From DATLBY01 sp035526665 (GTDB lineage: Bacteria; Acidobacteriota; Terriglobia; Bryobacterales; Bryobacteraceae): DNA of 9,864 bases. Positions 6,993-9,864 of this stretch are shown one piece after another. Position 1 is the stretch's first letter; every line of letters begins with the position of its first letter. The DNA is taken from assembly GCA_035526665.1 (NCBI GenBank), contig DATLBY010000366.1:1-9864 (forward strand), written 5' to 3'. A program made the translations under genes and the position numbers. The notes beneath the pieces are model-generated. The model had not been told where the DNA came from and did not search any database. It worked only from the letters and a program-made list of their open reading frames with translations.

Positions 6993-7442
6993 TGCCGCGA
7001 TTCTAACAGAATCACAGATGAGTGTCACAGGTCCGTCATTCACTAAGTGGACGGCCATGGTTGCGCCAAATACTCCGGTTTCCACGTGGAGGCCGGCAGC
7101 GCGCGCTTTATGAATGAAGTACTCGTATAGCTTGCGAGCGGGTTCCGGGCGTGCCGCGCGGTCGAAACCGGGGCGCCTCCCTTTCGTGCAGTCTCCATAC
7201 AGGGTGAACTGCGAAACGACCAGCAGCTGACCTCCGCTCTCGCGGACACTGCGATTCATTTTACCCTCGGAATCGGGAAAGATGCGCAAATCCGCCATTT
7301 TCCTCACCAGGTAGCCGGCATCTTCTTCGCGATCCGCGTGTTCCACGCCCAAAAAAATCAGAAGTCCACCGGAGATTTCTCCCACGGTGGCAGCAGCGAC
7401 AACGACGCGAGCTTCGCTAACTCGTTGTATGAGAGCGCGCAT
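6987..7442 (-). CDS. dtd: D-aminoacyl-tRNA deacylase (DTD)
   Basis: A 151-residue protein of normal family length (about 145-150). DTD hydrolyses D-amino acids, and glycine mischarged on tRNA(Ala), from tRNA and so proofreads chirality. The N-terminus MRALIQRVSEARV is typical, and both active-site signatures are present: SQFTLYGD (77-84) and NDGPVT (135-140), which hold the cross-subunit Gly-Pro motif and catalytic threonine region of the dimer. It is the first gene of the leftward cluster dtd, small basic protein, nikR, acpS. The ATG at 7442 lies 37 nt from the divergently read sugar kinase. No Shine-Dalgarno sequence is seen, and a possible -10 (CATACT, plus-strand 7456-7451, with TG one base upstream) is so close that the mRNA could be nearly leaderless. 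Confidence 0.95.
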   Translation of the reverse strand: MRALIQRVSEARVVVAAATVGEISGGLLIFLGVEHADREEDAGYLVRKMADLRIFPDSEGKMNRSVRESGGQLLVVSQFTLYGDCTKGRRPGFDRAARPEPARKLYEYFIHKARAAGLHVETGVFGATMAVHLVNDGPVTLICDSVRIAAE

Positions 7443-7443
7443 A

Positions 7444-7452
7444 TGCTATAAG
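7444..7452 (+). promoter_or_regulatory. Candidate extended -10 promoter of the GHMP kinase gene
   Basis: TGCTATAAG is a TGn extended -10 with a 5/6 match to TATAAT (TATAAG, 7447-7452). A transcript would begin near 7458-7460, about 20 nt before the ATG at 7480. It overlaps a weaker opposite-facing -10 (7451-7456) for dtd. No experimental support is visible. Confidence 0.4.
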
Positions 7453-7479
7453 TATGCCAAAGGCGCCTTCCACTTACCC

Positions 7480-8475
7480 ATGATTGAGACTTATGCTTAT
7501 GCGCGCGCGGGGCTGCTCGGGAATCCGAGCGACGGCTACTACGGCAAGACGATTGCAATGTTGGTGCGCAACTTTCGGGCCAGGGTAATTCTGTATCCCA
7601 GCGCCAGGCTGGAGATTCGTCCCTCGAAGGCCGACATGCCGATTTTCGAAAATCTACATGAGCTTTACGAGCTCACGCGGTGGCGGGGTTATTACGGAGG
7701 CATACGGATTATTCAGGCGCTGATCGTGCGATTGATCGACTATTGCCGCGAACAAAGGATTGAGCTTCCGAACCGGAACTTCAGCCTGGAATACGAGTCG
7801 ACGGTTCCGCTGCGTCTGGGCATGGGCGGATCGAGCGCCATCATCACGGCGGCGCTTCGCGCCTTGTGCCAGTACTTCAGCCTGGACATTCCGCTGCCGA
7901 TTCAGGCCAAGCTGGCGCTGGAGACCGAGACCGTGGAGATCGGGGTGCCGGCTGGCCCTCAGGACCGTGTCATCCAGGTTTATGAAGGTCTGATGTACAT
8001 GGATTTTGCGCGCGACAAGATGGAATCGCGCGGCTACGGGGACTACGAACGGCTGGATCCCAGCCTGCTACGGAATATTTATCTCGCCTATCGCACCAGT
8101 CTGAGCGAAGGGACCGAGATTTTCCACAACAATGTGCGGCAGCGATGGCGGGAAGGAGATCCAGAAATCGTGGACGCGATGAATACCTGGGCCGGCTATG
8201 CCGAAGAGGGGCGGCGGGCGCTACTTAGCCGCGATTACGAGACGCTGGATCGTCTGATTGACGCGAATTTCGATTTGCGGGGCAAGCTATACAAGATCAG
8301 CGAGGGAAATCTCGAGATGATCCAACTGGCGCGGCAGGCGGGAGCGACGGCCAACTTCGCCGGCTCCGGCGGCGCTATCGTAGGGACGTATAAAGACGAG
8401 GAGATGTACCGTAAACTAACGTCATCCTTACATAATATTGGTGTGGCCGTGCTGAAACCCGCGGTAAATGCGTAG
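7480..8475 (+). CDS. GHMP-family sugar kinase resembling plant glucuronokinase
   Basis: A 331-residue protein starting at MIETYAYARAGLLGNPSD. GHMP kinases phosphorylate small sugars or isoprenoid precursors with ATP. Visible motifs: N-terminal ARAGLLGNPSDGYYGKTIA (residues 8-26); ATP loop PLRLGMGGSSA (110-120); GPQDRV with candidate catalytic Asp162; and the C-terminal motif FAGSGGAIVG (293-302). As I remember the plant enzyme (D-glucuronate to glucuronate 1-phosphate), it has closely similar blocks: ARVGLLGNPSD, GYYGGVR, SGSSAI, AGLQDRVAQVYGGL, MVRQRW, AEEGR and FTGSGGAVV. The glucuronokinase substrate is therefore an inference by similarity; another uronate or sugar is possible. The frame is open back to 7387, but that extension lies inside dtd and does not look like the family. 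No Shine-Dalgarno sequence is seen before the ATG (cttacccATG). The gene is divergent from dtd. Confidence 0.9.
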   Translation: MIETYAYARAGLLGNPSDGYYGKTIAMLVRNFRARVILYPSARLEIRPSKADMPIFENLHELYELTRWRGYYGGIRIIQALIVRLIDYCREQRIELPNRNFSLEYESTVPLRLGMGGSSAIITAALRALCQYFSLDIPLPIQAKLALETETVEIGVPAGPQDRVIQVYEGLMYMDFARDKMESRGYGDYERLDPSLLRNIYLAYRTSLSEGTEIFHNNVRQRWREGDPEIVDAMNTWAGYAEEGRRALLSRDYETLDRLIDANFDLRGKLYKISEGNLEMIQLARQAGATANFAGSGGAIVGTYKDEEMYRKLTSSLHNIGVAVLKPAVNA

Positions 8476-8493
8476 GAATTCCCGGCATTCCTA
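8473..8493 (+). terminator. Perfect 7-bp hairpin containing the kinase stop codon (no U-tract)
   Basis: TAGGAAT (8473-8479) and ATTCCTA (8487-8493) pair exactly around the 7-nt loop tcccggc. The stop TAG (8473-8475) is in the 5' arm. A competing 7-bp stem, CGGCATT (8483-8489) with AATGCCG (8506-8512), shares bases with it, so both cannot form together. No T-run follows either stem. Confidence 0.35.
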
Positions 8494-8621
8494 ATGAATT
8501 GCCCTAATGCCGCCGGCGACGAAACTGTCTGATACTTGATTTAGTGATCTATAACCGGCGGTCTACCTACGCCAATTCTCCCGGTGGCTTCCATCGTTTC
8601 CAGAACGCGGCTAAGAACACG

Positions 8622-8828
8622 ATGTATGGCTTCGGCGAGGGGGATTACATCCGGCTGCGCGATGAATTCGGCACCGTTTGGCGTGGAATGGCGGAGCGCG
8701 AAGACGATCACCAAGTCAGGTATCGCTTCCGGGATGAGAAAGGCCGGTCCATCAGCGGTCTTTCGGATAGTCACGGCATTGTACTGCGGGACGAAAAAGG
8801 CCAAACCTGGCGCGGATTCGTGGATTAG
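8622..8828 (+). CDS. Small protein of three 13-residue RDExG repeats, function unknown
   Basis: A 68-residue protein from the ATG at 8622. The frame is open upstream to a GTG at 8544, but the extra 26 residues show no repeat and look unlike the rest. I do not recognise a named family. The protein is almost wholly three copies of one unit: IRLRDEFGTVWRG (10-22), YRFRDEKGRSISG (34-46) and IVLRDEKGQTWRG (53-65). The alternating pattern suggests short beta hairpins. Real coding is supported because the repeats differ at third codon positions while keeping the residues (RDE is written cgc-gat-gaa, cgg-gat-gag and cgg-gac-gaa). The protein is highly charged, with no signal peptide or membrane segment, and so is probably cytoplasmic. 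It lies between the kinase and purM, all on the same strand. No Shine-Dalgarno sequence is seen, so the start is uncertain. Confidence 0.7.
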   Translation: MYGFGEGDYIRLRDEFGTVWRGMAEREDDHQVRYRFRDEKGRSISGLSDSHGIVLRDEKGQTWRGFVD

Positions 8829-8911
8829 CGGCATCCGGCAAACTTCCACTCAGCGGCTGGAACCTTGCGATCCACGCTAAAACAACTGGCTGTATCATAA
8901 AAGTTCCTCCC

Positions 8912-9864
8912 ATGCCCCGCAAAGCCCAGATCCGTTACGCGGATGCCGGCGTCGATATCGACGAGGCAAACCGTGCAGTGAATCGCATTAAGACACTCGC
9001 GCAAAGCACCATGACGGCCGGAGTGCTCACCGGAATCGGAAGTTTCGGGGCCGGATATGCTCTCCGGGGCTGGAAGAATCCGGTGCTGGTCAGCTCCGCC
9101 GACGGTGTCGGCACGAAACTGAAGGTCGCGTTCATGACAGGCCGCCACACCACCGTGGGCGAGGATCTGGTGAACCACTGCGTGAACGATATCGCCGTGC
9201 AGGGAGCGGCTCCGCTGTTTTTCCTCGACTATTTTGCCGTGGGAAAGCTGGATGCGGCTGTGGCCACGCAGGTGGTAGAGGGAATTGCGCGCGGCTGCCG
9301 CAACAATCGATGCGCACTCATCGGCGGAGAGACGGCCGAGATGCCGGGAATGTATGCCGCCGGCGAGTATGACCTGGCCGGGTTCATCGTGGGGGCGGTG
9401 GAGAAGAAAAATTTGCTGACAGGCTCGAAGATCAGCAAAGGGGATGTACTGATCGGCCTTCCGTCGACCGGTTTACATACCAATGGCTACTCGCTGGCGC
9501 GGAAGCTGTTGTTTCAAGCCACCCGCCACCAACCGGAGACTTTTGTAGCTGAGCTGGAAGGCACGGTTGCCGACGAATTACTGAAGGTCCACCGCAGCTA
9601 TCTCAAGCCGATCCAAGCTTTGAGCAAGGCAGGGGTACTGAAGGGAGCTGCCCACATTACGGGCGGAGGTATTACGGAAAACACTCCTCGCATGCTGCCG
9701 GCGCGTCTGGGCGCGCGGATTCGACTGGGTACCTGGCCGGTGCTGCCCGTATTTGAGTTCCTGCGAGCCATTGGGCAGATTCCGGATGACGATTATCGCC
9801 GGAGCTTCAACCTGGGGCTGGGAATGATCTTCGCGTTCGCGGAGAAGGATGTGGACAAGGCCAC
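8912..9864 (+). CDS. purM: Phosphoribosylformylglycinamidine cyclo-ligase (AIR synthetase) PurM, 3' end missing
   Basis: An open frame of 317 codons runs off the right edge; about 25-30 residues are expected to be missing from a ~345-residue protein. PurM closes the imidazole ring in purine synthesis, turning FGAM and ATP into aminoimidazole ribonucleotide. Family motifs are clear: SADGVGTKLK (Asp64 region), LIGGETAEMPGMY (Glu140 region), GLPSTGLHTNGYSLARK, AHITGGGITENTPR (His248) and NLGLGM near the end. The start at 8912 gives a normal N-terminus (YADAGVDIDEANRAV). The leader tcctcccATG has no Shine-Dalgarno sequence. A TATCAT hexamer at 8893-8898 could be a -10 box, but no spaced -35 supports it. 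No other purine gene is visible in the window. Confidence 0.96.
   Translation, partial: MPRKAQIRYADAGVDIDEANRAVNRIKTLAQSTMTAGVLTGIGSFGAGYALRGWKNPVLVSSADGVGTKLKVAFMTGRHTTVGEDLVNHCVNDIAVQGAAPLFFLDYFAVGKLDAAVATQVVEGIARGCRNNRCALIGGETAEMPGMYAAGEYDLAGFIVGAVEKKNLLTGSKISKGDVLIGLPSTGLHTNGYSLARKLLFQATRHQPETFVAELEGTVADELLKVHRSYLKPIQALSKAGVLKGAAHITGGGITENTPRMLPARLGARIRLGTWPVLPVFEFLRAIGQIPDDDYRRSFNLGLGMIFAFAEKDVDKA

Noticed and set aside
7387..7479. N-terminal extension of the GHMP kinase to 7387
   Set aside because: It overlaps dtd on the other strand, has low-complexity composition and precedes the conserved family N-terminus, which begins at 7480.
8550..8555. TATAAC as a promoter for the triple-repeat protein gene
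   Set aside because: No -35 box at usable spacing; it is a single 5/6 hexamer in a 146-bp gap, which chance could supply.
8541..8849. 102-residue open frame on the minus strand opposite the triple-repeat protein
   Set aside because: The plus-strand frame shows repeats with synonymous codon changes, whereas the minus frame shows no motif or repeat logic and would conflict with it.
8893..8898. TATCAT as a purM promoter -10
   Set aside because: No suitably spaced -35 is present; the nearest candidate (TTGCGA, 8865-8870) would need a 22-nt spacer. Too weak to list as a feature.

Overview
The window looks like chromosomal DNA of an Acidobacteriota member of the Solibacter/Bryobacter type (Bryobacteraceae or Solibacteraceae). 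The main clue is the last ~240 residues of the first gene, which read as the 'Solibacter uncharacterized C-terminal domain' (TIGR03437 type: GGVVNAASF start, SIYGRGLS, VQIPWEL, FANGLGPV). That domain is strongly enriched in secreted proteins of this group. The DNA is GC-rich throughout, coding density is high, and no gap exceeds 300 bases. I see no tRNA, rRNA, insertion sequence, CRISPR array or phage gene.

Left part (1-5854, + strand): two adjacent secreted subtilisin-family (S8) serine peptidases with PA domains, the first cut by the window edge and carrying the extra TIGR03437-type tail. A perfect hairpin spans the stop of the second. A TATAAT box then precedes greA (transcript-cleavage elongation factor), followed 6 nt later by a CDP-alcohol phosphatidyltransferase (membrane phospholipid synthesis).

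Middle part (7442-5851, - strand): a compact likely operon in the order dtd (D-aminoacyl-tRNA deacylase), a small basic protein with a coiled coil and an AT-hook-like core, nikR (nickel-responsive repressor), and acpS (holo-ACP synthase). nikR and acpS overlap by 2 nt. acpS ends inside the stop of the phosphatidyltransferase, so the two lipid-related genes meet tail to tail.

Right part (7480-9864, + strand): a GHMP-family sugar kinase resembling plant glucuronokinase is read divergently from dtd across only 37 bp. It is followed by a 68-residue protein built of three copies of a 13-residue unit, then by purM (purine biosynthesis), which is cut by the right edge.

Most of the window is housekeeping plus secreted proteolysis. 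The observations most worth a second look are the plant-like glucuronokinase, the nikR-acpS coupling through a TTG start, the small AT-hook-like protein in the same operon, the triple-repeat mini-protein, and three hairpins that contain stop codons and share a 7-nt loop but lack a U-tract.
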